NCBI RefSeq assembly: GCF_001274635.1
Contig: NZ_LBGV01000001.1
Span: 1,984,001 to 2,048,000, forward strand
Length of the DNA stretch: 64,000 nt
Origin: Persicobacter sp. CCB-QB2
Lineage (GTDB): Bacteria > Bacteroidota > Bacteroidia > Cytophagales > Cyclobacteriaceae
Direction: 5' to 3'
In this document: piece by piece, positions 18,017 to 30,518 of the stretch
Layout: each line of letters begins with the position of its first letter
Position numbering within the stretch: position 1 is the stretch's first letter
Program-made: the position numbers and the translations under genes
The notes under the pieces: generated by a model
The model's database searches: none
Told to the model about the DNA's origin: nothing
What the model saw: the letters and a program-made list of their open reading frames with translations, nothing else

Positions 18017-20551
18017 TTATAGTTTTAATGCCAAAACAGTGATATCATCTCGCTGATCGGCATCCTTTTGATGCAATGTGAGTGCTTCCGAAAGTCGCTC
18101 TTGCTGAGTGGCTAAAGGGAGCTCCTGTATCTCTTCTAATAATGCTTTGAATCTTCTTCTATTAAATTTCCTACGCTCCGGATTGGCCTGATCGATATAA
18201 CCATCAGTAGGCAGGTAAACAATATCACCCTTATCCAGAACCACTTCTTTTTGTCCAAATTCCACTACTTTATGTGCGTAAATCCCACCGATGGATTTTC
18301 GTTCTCCCAGTACTTCATGAATTTCTCCCTGATGACGGAAATACACCACCTGCTTGGCCGCAACAAATGTAAGTTTTATCTTATTTTCACCTATTTCCTC
18401 GAATGAACAGACCGTCAGATCCATCCCATCTTTATTCCGACTCTCCTGTTGGTTGAAGCGTTCCACTATATTGGCATGTAAGCTTTCCACCATTTCATTA
18501 GGCTGCAGAGCATGCTCTTTTTCGATGATTTCATTCAGTCCGTTCATGCCGACCATAGACAAAAAAGCGCCGGGAACACCATGGCCTGTACAATCCACCA
18601 CCGCCACCAATTTGCGGTGGCCCTGATTTTTTGCCCAATAAAAATCCCCGGAAACGATGTCTCGCGGTTTATACATCAGGAACATTTCCTCAAACATTTC
18701 ACCGATCAGCTTTTCATTGGGTAAAAAGGCCTGCTGCATGGTTTGCGCATACTGAATGGATTGCGTCACTTGCAGATTTTTCTCTTCCAGATCCTCCTTG
18801 GCCGCCGTAATTTCCTGATTGGCTTTCTCGATTTTCTGCTGCTGCACCTGCAAAATCTTGTTGTCCTTCCGCTTTCGGTTCACCGAAAAGATTAAGCCCA
18901 TAATACCCATCAGGAAAAAGAATATCACCACTATAAACAGGTTGCGTTGACTTTGGGTAGCGTCCAACTCGGCCTGCTTTGCGCGTTCCTGTGACTCTAA
19001 CAAGCGAATTTGCTCCTGTCGCTTTTCTTTTTCGATCTGCTGATTTCGCAATTCAATCTCCTGCAATTCCTTTTCCCGGGTCACCTTGTCCAGTTCACTG
19101 GCCTGCTTGATGGCTTCCAGCTCACGTTCCACTATATTCCGTGCCTGCTGGGCACGCAGGCGTTCCAGCTCCTGGTTCTTTAATTCCACATCGCGGATTT
19201 CGGCCTCTTGCCGCAGAATACTTAATTCTTTCTCCTTCATGGCCAGCATGGTATTCCTTCGTCTGTCATCCTCCATCCTGCGATATCGTTGCGCGATTTT
19301 CTTCTTAATCTGATCCTCGTTTCGGGTCAAGACGTCCAAATCAAAAGCCGTCTCCTTATTATAGCGCTGGATCGCTTCGATTTCTTCATACTTTGATTTG
19401 GCATCTTTGGAAGAATTGTATTTGCCATCGCGCTGATGAATCATTTCCAAAATGCGATAGCTCGTTCTTTGCAGATCCTTGAAATCCTCCCTTATTCCAA
19501 TCTGTAAGGCCGCTGAAGCTTCCCGTAAGGCATCTACCGAATATCCGGAAACATAATAATTGGCGGCCAAATGATTCAATGCATTGGCCTGCTCATATTC
19601 ATTGTTTGTCCGCTCCGTTATTCGAAAAGCCTCTGTATAGTGCTCTCTGGCTTTATTGTAGGACTTCAAATTGGAATAGGCCACCCCCACATTAAGGTGG
19701 AAGCGGATTTCTTCTACCGGCGTTAATTCTTCCTGTCTGGCATTTAATAAGTCGGTCACTTCCGCAAAATAAGAGGCAGATTGCCGCATATTCCCCAACC
19801 GCTTTTCGATCACTCCCAGGTTATTTAAAATGGTGGCTTGCAGCTCTACTTCCCCTTTGGCTGCATAATCTTTTAAAAGCGATAAATAAGCTTTTAGGGC
19901 CTGATCATTGCGTTCCAGCTCAAAATCAATATTGGCAATTCTTAATCGGGTGGCCAATATTTTATCCTCTAGCTGCTTCCCCTGATAATAGACTAACAAT
20001 TGACGATAAACCTCCTGAGATTTTCTGGGATCCTCCCGGCGGCACAACAATGCCAAATATTCTTTTGAAAAAGCTAAGCGTTCCTGATTTCCTACTTCTT
20101 CATATTTTTTCACTGCCATTTCCAGGTCAGCAATGGCCAGCGGAACCACTCCCCTATGGTCATAATATTTCGCCTTTAATAAATAAACCTGCGCCTCTTT
20201 CTCCGGGTCAGCGATAACTTCAGCCGCCCGCAGTGCCGCCATATAATTTTCTAATACCAAATCCAGATGGTTTTCCCGGGAATGAATATCTGCGATAAAC
20301 AAATAAATCTCATATTCCTGGGTTTCCAGGAACTCTTTTTGCGCAAGCTCCAGGGCCTGCTCTCCTAAAGCGTAAGCCAGAATAAAATCCTCATTATTGG
20401 CATATATTCTCCCCTCGGCCAGCATGACCTCTATATTGCGAGCGGTCATCAACTGAGTGGAATCCATCTCGGCTTTCTGCGCAACAGCATGGCCCCTCCA
20501 CAGCAGTCCAAGGGTTAGTAAAAAAATCCTATATGTAATTATTAATCTCAA
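18017..20551 (-). CDS. TPR-coiled-coil SpoIIE/PP2C-type phosphatase (SiaA counterpart)
   Basis: 844 residues: signal peptide (~1-25), about seven TPR-like helical repeats (~35-395), a long charged coiled coil (~400-540), one membrane segment (~543-565, FIVVIFFFLMGIMGLIFSV), a second coiled coil, then the SpoIIE phosphatase domain (~630-844). Metal-binding motifs are visible: SGDFYWA, DCTGHGVPGAF, LPTDGYIDQ and QRDDITVL. So the TPR sensor would be periplasmic and the phosphatase cytoplasmic. It lies 2 bp after the TonB receptor gene and 4 bp before siaB. Known SiaA has a different, dCache-like sensor; the TPR input here is the local variant. Confidence 0.9.
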   Translation of the reverse strand: MRLIITYRIFLLTLGLLWRGHAVAQKAEMDSTQLMTARNIEVMLAEGRIYANNEDFILAYALGEQALELAQKEFLETQEYEIYLFIADIHSRENHLDLVLENYMAALRAAEVIADPEKEAQVYLLKAKYYDHRGVVPLAIADLEMAVKKYEEVGNQERLAFSKEYLALLCRREDPRKSQEVYRQLLVYYQGKQLEDKILATRLRIANIDFELERNDQALKAYLSLLKDYAAKGEVELQATILNNLGVIEKRLGNMRQSASYFAEVTDLLNARQEELTPVEEIRFHLNVGVAYSNLKSYNKAREHYTEAFRITERTNNEYEQANALNHLAANYYVSGYSVDALREASAALQIGIREDFKDLQRTSYRILEMIHQRDGKYNSSKDAKSKYEEIEAIQRYNKETAFDLDVLTRNEDQIKKKIAQRYRRMEDDRRRNTMLAMKEKELSILRQEAEIRDVELKNQELERLRAQQARNIVERELEAIKQASELDKVTREKELQEIELRNQQIEKEKRQEQIRLLESQERAKQAELDATQSQRNLFIVVIFFFLMGIMGLIFSVNRKRKDNKILQVQQQKIEKANQEITAAKEDLEEKNLQVTQSIQYAQTMQQAFLPNEKLIGEMFEEMFLMYKPRDIVSGDFYWAKNQGHRKLVAVVDCTGHGVPGAFLSMVGMNGLNEIIEKEHALQPNEMVESLHANIVERFNQQESRNKDGMDLTVCSFEEIGENKIKLTFVAAKQVVYFRHQGEIHEVLGERKSIGGIYAHKVVEFGQKEVVLDKGDIVYLPTDGYIDQANPERRKFNRRRFKALLEEIQELPLATQQERLSEALTLHQKDADQRDDITVLALKL

Positions 20552-20553
20552 AA

Positions 20554-22749
20554 TTATAACTTCAAATTAAGCCCGATCATAAATTGCGCCCTTGTGGGGT
20601 CTCCCATGGGGTAAAAAGCATCCTGAGTAGGTAGTAAATTTCTAACATTCACAAATACAGAGGAAAATTTATAGAATTGGTAAGTCAAGCCGAGTTGCCA
20701 TTGATAATTAAAAGGGATTTCAAAGACATTGGCACCTGCCATCGCAGCGTCCTCGCTGGCGATCAAAGTATACTGATAAGCGGTATTATAAGTAAAAGTT
20801 GTATTTACCAAAACTCTATTATATAAAAACCTAAAGTAAGAGTTAAATCCCCCGACGTAAGTTGGCATACTCAGCACCTTTTCCCCAGAAGCCACTCCTT
20901 TTTGGTAAGCACTCCATACATTTAGATGAAAGCGGTTATTGGGCATAAACTCCAAGGAAGCGGTAAGGGCATTGGTGGTCTCGGTGCCGGATACATTTTC
21001 ATATTTGATAATATAATCCGTACCCGCGGGGGATGAGGTCACACTTAAGTCGGTTTGATCCGAAACCTTTGTCATGGCGCCATGCCATCGATTATCGGAA
21101 GCGGAAAAGCCATAGGCCAATGAAAGATAAAACATCTCATGGAAAGCATTGCGGTAGCCGATTTTTACATTTCTCAACATTTGCGGCGCTAGCTCCTGAT
21201 TCATTCCATAATGAACCAGATTCAAATCTCCCGTACCATGGGCATCGGGATCATAAACCGGATTTAAAAAAATGGAATGGAAATCTGTCAGGCCGTAGGG
21301 TGCCAATCGGTAACTGTTGGAAAGATTGGCCCATACATTACTATTTTTATCAATATCAAATTTTGTCTGCAGTTCAATTGCGGGCAAAAAATGGGCACTT
21401 CCATTTTGGGAATAATCCAGCCGCATTCCATAATTAAAAGACCAGCGATTCAGCTTAAAATTATTCTTGGCATACAGCCCGTACATTTGCCTTAAGTAAT
21501 AAGGATAAATGGTCTGACTTTTATATTCCTGCAAAAGGGCATTATGGGGTAAGGTCAAATATTTTGAAAATTCTTCTTCTGTAGAAGATTTTATCCCTTC
21601 CCGCTGGAAGTGTAAACCTATGATTCCTTCCCCTCTAAAAAATTTCGTCAGGTATTCTAACCGTCCATTTAAATAATCAACATCCTGCTGACCACCAATC
21701 ATTCCACCGGTCTGGCTATCTCCTGATTGATAGGAAAGCTGGTATCGAAACTTATCCCAAAGGCCATTCAAATTTAAATAATGGGTTTTGGAGTCCGTAT
21801 AACTTAAGGCTAAGTTGGAGGGAGACTGGTATAAATCCTGAAACTGTGATCTCACATAGGAATAATCCAGCGCAATTTCGCGATTTTCAGAAATCACCAA
21901 ATTAGTGCCCAAATCAAAAACATGTCGATTTTTCGCAATGAAAGGATAGGGGTTGGTATAATAGGCATTAGGCTCATAGAACAACAATTCCTGATTAGAC
22001 CGGAAGCCCCCCTGAGATTTCACATAACTCTCCTCCACGACACGCTCTATATAGGTATGGTTATATCCACTTTTAAAATATAGGCGATCGTTGATTCCCC
22101 ATTCTGCATTCAGCCGGGTATCTACCGTATTAGGCGCTCCTGCCTGCACAGCTCCATTAAAGTGAAGCTTATTGGTTCCCGGCTTTTTGGTGATAATTTG
22201 AATAATCCCCTTCATAGCGCCGTCACCATAGGTAACTGCGGAGGCATTCAGCACCACCTCAATGCGCTGGACCTGATTCAAATTCACCGGGATTTCCTCC
22301 CATCGTGGCCGGTTATATACCCGATCCATCATGGGCATTCCATCTCTTAACAAAAGATATCCCTGACCACCAATATCCCCCATACTTTGAGCAGCATTTT
22401 GCCCCTGCTGCCCCACCATCATTACATCGTAAGTACCATTTAATTTGGGACGAACAATCAGTCCCGGAATCATTTTCAAACCTTCTTCCAGGGTCAGCAT
22501 TCCGTGATCTACCAGCTTAGCTGCAGACACCACATAGGCTTCCACAGGCACATCACTGGTCTCCTCCATTTTTCCGGTAGCAGAACTAATCAATGCCCTG
22601 GCGGAAACATCCACAGGCATGGTGAGGATATCACGTTCCACCTCGAAACGCAAAATATCATTCACCGCCTGCTGTGACCAAGCCGATTGGTGCGTCAGCC
22701 ATAAGCAAGCCAACAAAGTGATAAAATATGGTTGATTATATAATTTCAT
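20554..22749 (-). CDS. TonB-dependent outer-membrane receptor
   Basis: 731 residues. Signal peptide (~1-25, ending AWSQQ), plug domain (~65-210) with the SATGKMEE start, GQGYLLLRDGMPM and VNLNQVQRIEVVLNAS blocks, then a beta-barrel ending in an aromatic-rich strand with terminal FMIGLNLKL. No N-terminal carboxypeptidase-D-like domain, so it is not SusC type. It lies 23 bp after the giant fibronectin-III gene and 2 bp before the phosphatase gene, inside one operon. Ligand unknown. Confidence 0.9.
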   Translation of the reverse strand: MKLYNQPYFITLLACLWLTHQSAWSQQAVNDILRFEVERDILTMPVDVSARALISSATGKMEETSDVPVEAYVVSAAKLVDHGMLTLEEGLKMIPGLIVRPKLNGTYDVMMVGQQGQNAAQSMGDIGGQGYLLLRDGMPMMDRVYNRPRWEEIPVNLNQVQRIEVVLNASAVTYGDGAMKGIIQIITKKPGTNKLHFNGAVQAGAPNTVDTRLNAEWGINDRLYFKSGYNHTYIERVVEESYVKSQGGFRSNQELLFYEPNAYYTNPYPFIAKNRHVFDLGTNLVISENREIALDYSYVRSQFQDLYQSPSNLALSYTDSKTHYLNLNGLWDKFRYQLSYQSGDSQTGGMIGGQQDVDYLNGRLEYLTKFFRGEGIIGLHFQREGIKSSTEEEFSKYLTLPHNALLQEYKSQTIYPYYLRQMYGLYAKNNFKLNRWSFNYGMRLDYSQNGSAHFLPAIELQTKFDIDKNSNVWANLSNSYRLAPYGLTDFHSIFLNPVYDPDAHGTGDLNLVHYGMNQELAPQMLRNVKIGYRNAFHEMFYLSLAYGFSASDNRWHGAMTKVSDQTDLSVTSSPAGTDYIIKYENVSGTETTNALTASLEFMPNNRFHLNVWSAYQKGVASGEKVLSMPTYVGGFNSYFRFLYNRVLVNTTFTYNTAYQYTLIASEDAAMAGANVFEIPFNYQWQLGLTYQFYKFSSVFVNVRNLLPTQDAFYPMGDPTRAQFMIGLNLKL

Positions 22750-22772
22750 TAATGGTTTAGTCTTTAAAAAAC

Positions 22773-25700
22773 TCAGGTCGTCAAGGTGGTATAATTCAGC
22801 TCAGGCGATAAAAGACTTTCCTGGGCAATCACCACCGAAACCCTAAATTTATAGCTTGTACCCCCATTCAAAGGTGAAAAAGTATAATTATTCGCGGAAA
22901 CCTCAACCGATTCCAAAAGTACGCCACTGTCACTATACCTTCTTAAGATATATTTGACGGCTCCGGGAACGGCATCCCAGGAAAGCGTAAGCTCCCTTAG
23001 TCCTCCATTATCGATATCGGTCACTACACTTAAATTGGTGGGTGCTGCCAACTGGCTGGTTGGTAAGCTTTCCACATTTGAAAAAACGGAGAGCACCCCT
23101 CCTCCCCGGCTGGAGAGGACGCGAACAAAGTAGGTCGTGTAATCCTCCAGTCCGCTTATGGTGAAGCTGGTTCCGGAAGTTACTGTGCTTCCCTTTCCTG
23201 TGGCAAAAGCATTATCTTTCGCCCACTCCACATAATATTCGGTCGCCTCCGTAATGGCACTCCAGGATACATCCAGGCTATTGGTAGTGGCATTGTTCAG
23301 CGCTATGGTTGGCGCTGTCAAAGTCAAGGTCGAGAAGGAATTGTTGGCAGATAGGCTTTCTTCTGCATTATAGCGCGCCACCACCCTTAGCCAATAAGTC
23401 GTACTCGCATTAAGACCTGAAATGTTAGCCGTTAAAACATCTCCAAGGGGCAGGCTGGCATAGGAGGAAAAGGAAGCATCCCCATCCGTCCATTGTAACT
23501 CATAGGCATTGGCCTCCGTGGCGGCAGTCCAGGAAACGGTCGCCTGGTCGAAATCTACTCCAGTAATGGTCGGTGTGCCTGGCGTCCCCAAAGTCTTGGT
23601 CGTTATTTCTACCGTGGTGGAAAAGTCCGAAACAATCCCGGCGGCCTTCGCTCTAATTTTTGCAAAATACTTTGTGGACTGTGCCAGCCCCGATACTAAT
23701 TGCGTCGTTTGTCCGGCACTTAAGTCAAATTTTAGGGTATTGGTAAAAGCACTACTTTCAGATATCCATAATTCATAACCCTCATCGGCCTCGGCCATAT
23801 TGAACCAGCTAGCGGTAAATTGGTCCACGGTTTCCGCTCCCAGGCTTAGTCCATTTGGGGCGGCCAATTGCTGGGTAGTTCCCGAAACTGCCGGAGGGTA
23901 GACCGATGACTGACCATTGATCACGGAAGCCACCGAAAAGTAATAAGTCATATTCTGATCCAGATTATCAATCGTCCATTCGGTCGCGGTGCCGGGCAGA
24001 TTCAAAACCACTCCATCGGAAAGGTCCGCCATTTGCCCATATTTTAACAAAAAGCCGGTTTCCTTTCCATTATTTCCGGCATCTTTGGTCCAGTTGACTT
24101 TTAAGGAAGCATAGGTACTTTGGAATGCGCTGGCCAATGTGGGGGCCAAAACGGTAGCGGTATTAACACTCACTGCCGGACTTTGAGCCGCAGACTGGTA
24201 TCCGTTGTGAATTCCCTTCACCGTATAATGATAGGTAGAAGACTGCTCCAGGCCGGACAAAACATAGGAGGTAACATTTCCTACATTCAGCTCCTGCGCA
24301 CTTTCTCCATCTTTATTATAGACCAATACATAACCTTCCGTTGGGCTATAATCAACCGCTTGCCAGTTCGCTGTAAAGCCATCTGTTTCCACATCTGAAG
24401 CGGCAGCCAATGTTGGCATCGCAAGCGCTAGGGTGCTTGCAGACAAGACATTCGAATAAGCGGTAGAATAATCATTCACCCAGGCCTTCATTCTTACATA
24501 GTATTGAGTATCGGGCATTAAACCCGTCATCACTTCTGTAGCAGTCGCCCCATCCGCGATGATGATTTGTCCTGCAGCAGCAAAGGAATTATCCGTGGCA
24601 TATTCCAGCGTATAGGAGGTTGCTTTGTCCACTACATTCCAATCCGCAGTTATCGTGTGGTGGGTAAAATCTTTTAAGTTGGTCAATACCGGAGTGGCCA
24701 AATCATCCGTCCCTCCACTAATTGCTGAGGTATAATCTGAGCGAACATTATTATAAGCACTTCTGATTTTGAAATGGTAAGTAGTGCCGGGCAACAGGTC
24801 AATAAAAGTATAACTGTTACCACTAAGACCAGCAATTACCTTTTGATCGGTAAAACTAGTATTGGTCGCATAGGCAATCTCGTAATTTTGCGCATCCGTT
24901 GCCGCAGTCCAGCTCAGGTTAATATTGTTAAAATCAACACTGCTTACCGCAAAATTAGTCGGTGGTAGCAGGTCCAACGTTTGCATTGAACTAACCGCAC
25001 TTTCCACTTTATAGGTACCGGCGTAAAGCCCTACTACCATAAGGCCATAAACGGTATTTTTTTCTAAATCGGAAAAAGTCCAGCTGGTCAAATTGCCAGC
25101 ATTGATCACCTCTGACTTACCTCCGGAAATAATAAGTTCATAAGAATCAAAATCCGTCCCGGACCAGTCTACAGTAAAAGCATCCTGACTAATGGAATGC
25201 ACGGCAGTAATAACCGGAGCCACTAAGGGATTGGTATTAAGGGTAACGACATTGGAGTAATCACTAAAATGATCTGTAATCCACGCCCGCATTCTCAAAT
25301 GATAGGTAGTGGCGGGCATTAAGCCACTTAATATCGCCATAGTGGCGGCCCCATCATTTACCTCAAGCTGATAAGTTACTGAAAAGCTCGCATCCTCTGC
25401 ATACTCAATGGTATAACGGCTGGCGTTGTCCACCAAATCCCAATTTACCTGGGCACTATTAAAACTGATATTGCTGGCAGCCTTCAGCACCGGCCTTTCC
25501 AATTCCAAAGTAGTCCCTAAAATTGCCGGACTGGAATAGGCTGATTGCTGGGTATTGTAAACGCTACGGATTCTAAAATAATAGCCGGTACCTGGTAATA
25601 AATTATTCATTTCATAGGTAGTTCCACTCAGCACTTCTGTTTTGGGAGAAGCAGTAAAATTCGCATCCGTATCATATTGAATTTCATAGGACTGCGCATC

Positions 25701-28700
25701 AGTAGCGGCTGACCAACTGAGCTGAATGGTATTAAAACTCACGGCATCCACCTGGAAGTTGGCTGGCGCTAAAAGATCCAGGGTGCGCACAGGCTCGGCA
25801 ATAGAGGACACCTTATAATCTCCCCCAAAAACGCCGGTCACCATTACTTCATAATCCGTATTTTTGGTCAGATTTGTCACTTCATAAGTGAAAACATTTC
25901 CTACGCGCTCCGTCTTATTCACTCCTCCGGAAATACTCACTTCAAATTCTTCAAAATTACTGGCGACCCAGCTTACCGTAAAGGCATCTTGGCGAATATT
26001 CGAAATCGTTAAACCGGCAGGAGCAGGAATGGCCGCCGTTTTGGTCACCATCGGATCAGAATAGGCACTGAAATGATCCGTAATCCAGGCTCGTATTCTC
26101 ACATAATAATCCGAATCTGGTTTCAAATCCGTCAAAGCTACGGACAGCTGATTGCCATCAGTCACCTCCACCTCATTCACTATAGAAAAGTCTGACTGCA
26201 AACTATACTGAATGGTGTATTTAGTGGCATTCTCCACTTGCTTCCAATGCGTGGTGAAGCCATTATAAAAAATATCAGTCGAAGCCAATAACTCTGGCTT
26301 TTCCAATGCCAAAGTAGCGGCATCCGCCGTGGTATAGGTATCAGATTTTTCGGTATCGAATAAGCTGTATAGTCTAAAGTACCAGTGCATTCCTGCTTTT
26401 AAACCTGTCAGCCTGAAGCTGGTGGAAGAAATCGTGCTGGTGGTAGCATCTAAAAAGGAAGGATTGTCTGCCCAGACTAATTCATAGGCATTGGCGGTGC
26501 TTACCGCATCCCACTGCAAGTCCATGCTATTAAATGAAATATTACTAATGGTCAGGTTCGTTGGAGCAGTTAATTCCAGCGTGGTCACTTGTTCAGCATC
26601 TGACCATTCGGAAGAATGTGCATTATACCAACCTCTGACCCGGTAATAGTAGCTTTTATTTTTGTCCAAACCGGAAAAAGCATAATCCGTGGACATGCCC
26701 ACTTTCATGGTCGGTTCTCCCCCAACAGTGGAACTTTCCCCAACCAAATTTCATATTCCGTTTCATAACCCATGCCGGAAGCTGCCCAATTCGCTCTGAA
26801 TCCTGAGGCGGTAATATTATCTCCGGCGGCAATCACGGGCAATGCCAGTGCTGAGGTATTCAATTGTTCGATGCCGGAAAACTGGGAATAATAACCTCCC
26901 ACCTTGGCTCTAAAGCGAACAAAATAGGGTTGATTAGGATCTAAATCCGTAATGGTATGCGCCAGACTTGAGGCGCTCAGTGTAACGCTTTTAGGGCTGG
27001 AGAAATTATTATCAGTGGCCCATTGCAATTCATATTCATTGGCCAAATTCACCGCTTCCCAAGAGGCATCGATCGCATTATATTGAGCATTTTCTAATTT
27101 TAAACCGGTAGGTTCCACCAAAATCAAGGTCGACAATTTGATTTCCGCACTGACCTCGGAAGTTTCGGCATTATGATTGGCCCGAATTCGAAAAAAACGG
27201 TCCGTTCCGGGACTCAAATCACTAATGAGATAACGGGTTTGTCCCGAAGGGATGGACACCGGGGTAGCCGAAGCATTATTAGCCGTACCGGAAATGTAGA
27301 GGGTGTAGGAGGTCACGGGCGTCACCGCATCCCACTCTACCTCCATGGAGTAAAAATCCACGGCTTTTTCTCTTAAGTTTTCAGGGGTGGGCAAATCAAT
27401 CGTCGCCTGTTCTTTGACAACAGAATAGGCGGAACGATTTCCTTCAAAAATTCCCCGAACCCTGAAATAATAAGTAGTATTCTTTTTAAGGCTGTTGAAG
27501 GTATAGGTATTCCCGGATACATTCAGGACATTGACATCCGTGTTAAAATTTTCATCGGTGGAATATTCCAACTCATAAGCATTGGAATAAGGCACCATGG
27601 ACCAGGAGAGGATGATTTCATCCGGTTTGGTAGAATTGCTGCCTGTGATTAGCGGAATTTCCAGCGTCTTGGTGAATCCTTCCCGCACCTCCGAAATTGG
27701 GGAGCTGTGCCCCTGATAATGCGCCTGAATCCAAAAATAATAAGCGGACTCCGGAGTTAAAGCGGTGATGGTTTGGTTATTCCCATAAACAGGAATGGCT
27801 ACCGCAGCAGACAGGTCATTTGTCTGTGACCAATAGAGGGTATAATTTTCCGCCTCAAATTCACCGGCCGAAACGGTGGGCCAGTTTAAGGAAATTAAGG
27901 TGTAATCATTCCCCACCACAGCAGGAGGCATAGGTTGCCCGAAGAATAAGGTCTGGGCAGCAAAAGCGGTGGGTACGTCTGAGTACTCATTTCCAAATCT
28001 GGAGTACAGCCTAAAATGACGGTAGGTGCCCGGTTGTAAGCTTTGCAAAAGGTACGCATTGGCACTTAACTCCAACACCACGGGTTCATCAGAGTAGTCG
28101 GATTCCTCATAGATGGCCAATCGGTAGGCTGTTGCATCTGCTACTAATCCCCAATTCAATTGCATCGAATTGAAAGTCAAATCAACCGTAACCGTTGATG
28201 GATCCGGAGAATGTAAACCTAAAGTCTGAGCCTGCTTAGTTGAAGACCAGGCAGAGGCATACTCCTTAAAGAGGCCCTTCACCCGATAATAATAGGTCGT
28301 ACTTTTACTTAAATTATCCAGCAATACTTCCGTGGCGCCACTAACCAGGACATTGACACTGTCTGACCAATCCGCCTGCGTCGCATATTGCACCATATAA
28401 TCACCACTGGACCCCAGCCCCTGATAATCCACCGCGGACCAAGTCGCCCTGAAAGCATCAATGGTCTCTTCTGAAGAACTTAGATCAGCCGGAACTGCTA
28501 AGTCTACAGTCAAAAACTCCGCCGAAAGAGCAGTATAGTCAGAATAATACATCTGTCCCGCCTCATCATATACTGCCCGAACCGTGTACTTATAGGCGGT
28601 ACTATTGGGGACTAAATCATTGGGAGTTGTGAAAAATGCCTCCGTAGAACCACCTGTCCGAAACTCTCCCTGATCAAACCTGCTGCTTTCTTCAAATAAC

Positions 28701-30479
28701 ACCTCAAAGCTTACCGGTGCCACATGATCAAATTGGTGATTCCATTTTAATCGCGCAGTATCATAGCCCACCTCATAAAGTAAGGAAGTGGGTGCATTCA
28801 GGGTCTCGGTAGAAAAAGGATTATCCAACACCTGGCTGGCTTGGGACTCTACCCTTCAAAAACACTTACGATCTTGATTTGATATTCCTGCCCCGGCTCT
28901 AATCCTTCCAGAAGGGTCGTATTTTGGCTGGCCAATACCTCTTTTGTTTTGGCTTCCGTTTCCGCTTCTCCCTCTTTAAAATAAAAGATTCTGTACTTAT
29001 CAACTTCTGACTGCGCATCCCAAACTAATTTCAACTTGGTCAGAAAAACCTCACTCACCCTAAAGCCGGTAGGCGTCGGAACACTTTCGGTGATAGCCCC
29101 GGCTGGATCAGAAAAATCACTTTCATAACCATGATTAGGTTTATTATTCCGGGCTTTTACCCGAAAGGTAAATTCGGTATCTGCCGGTAAAGCGGTAAAG
29201 GTAAAGTTTGTTTCTACTATGTTCGTTGCCTGTTTAAAAACGGATCCGTCTTCAGATCTCAATTCCGCATCATAATGGGTGGCCGCCTCCACCGCATCCC
29301 AACTGATGGTGATGGTATTTTTGGTATGGCTATGCTGAAGATTAATAGGCGCCGGAAAAACCAGTGTTTGGGCCGCTACTACCTCAGAAAAATCAGAAAT
29401 GGTATAATCATTTTCGACATAAACCCTGAAATAATAGACACGTGCTTCAGAAGCCTTCGAGGCCTGCAAACCATCTACCAGTACCTGCACCTTTGGTTGA
29501 GTCTCTTGCTGCGCATTTATTTTTATTTCTTTAAAATATTCCCCATCGGCCTGAGAAAAATCACCATTAGAGGAAATCTGCAGGAAATAAAAATAACCGG
29601 TATTGACCAAATCCCGATCCCATTGAATTTGCACAAAATCAAGCCCTTCCTCTAAGACCTGTAAAGCATTCGGTGGATAAATTTCATTTGTTTTGATCGC
29701 CTGATTGGCTGCCACCTGAAAATAATCCACAGATCGTACAGAATCCGAAGGGATCAATTGTTCATTTTTATACAAGCCATAAACCCTTACCCAATACTCC
29801 GTGTCGGGGTTTAATTCATTAATGGACTGCATTTGATTCTCTCCCAGCGGAATATCCTGATTTCTGGAAACAATGGGAGAACGATCTTTACGATAATTAT
29901 CCTGATAGCCTGCTTCAGGTGCATGTTCGAATAGCTGAATAGCATAATGCGTAGCTCCTTTGGTCACTGGCCACGAAAACTTAATAGAATTGGTATTCTC
30001 CGCATTTAAGGGGTAATTCTGGATATTGCCCCATCCTCATGAACTTCATCTGAAATGCCGGCCAATCTTAAAGGCGCTATCTTGACATTGGCAATGTCCG
30101 ACATCTGAGATTGACCAAGAGCAGCATTAGTAGACTGCAAAACTTCTACCGCCACTTTGAAATCTCTCCCGGGAACCAGACTTTGAAAATCATCAATTTG
30201 AACAGAAGTTATCCCTGCATCATTGATTGAAACCACTTCAGGGTCTGCCAACTCCCCCTGGTCATTATCATCAATTTCATAATAAACCTTATAGGCCCCC
30301 GCTCCTAAAATGGGATCCCAATTTACATGAAGAAAATAGGAACTATCAGATACTGCAGTGAATACCGGTTTGGGAAACAGAAATTCCGGCGTTTCCAAAA
30401 CGCAACCAACAAGCACAGCCATCAAAATGGCAAATACAGATAGGTAATGACTTATCCTTCGGCCCTTAAATGCAGTCAT
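22773..30479 (-). CDS. giant fibronectin type III repeat lipoprotein (reading frame broken three times)
   Basis: Read across three one-base losses this is a ~2,570-residue exported protein. The preferred ATG at 30479 gives a signal peptide with lipobox VLVGC; then come back-to-back FN3 domains (some two dozen or more by length), each with the W-D/N and Y-x-hydrophobic-R pattern (for example TYYFRVRGIF, YYVRMKAW). Breaks: near 30017-30018 (AA for AAA), 28852-28854 (three C for four) and 26738-26741 (four C for five); restoring a base joins the frames exactly inside FN3 consensus. Probably a surface adhesin or ligand binder feeding the receptor encoded next. First gene of the operon. If the breaks are real it is a pseudogene. 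Confidence 0.8.
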
Positions 30480-30486
30480 GGATAAA

Positions 30487-30514
30487 GGTTGATATTGGGT
30501 TGATGTAAGGTTGA
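30487..30514 (-). promoter_or_regulatory. three direct repeats TCAACC at 11-bp spacing
   Basis: On the minus strand TCAACC occurs at 30514-30509, 30503-30498 and 30492-30487, exactly 11 bp apart, 8 bp upstream of the ATG of the giant FN3 gene. Spacing of about one helical turn is typical for binding of OmpR/PhoB-type response regulators, but the position in the leader could also mean RNA-level control. Confidence 0.4.
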
Positions 30515-30518
30515 AATA

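Noticed and set aside
22773..30479. Programmed -1 frameshifting as the reason for the split FN3 gene
   Set aside because: No X-XXY-YYZ slippery heptamer with a downstream structure at the three joins, and unrelated genes show the same kind of break. One-base losses in runs are simpler.
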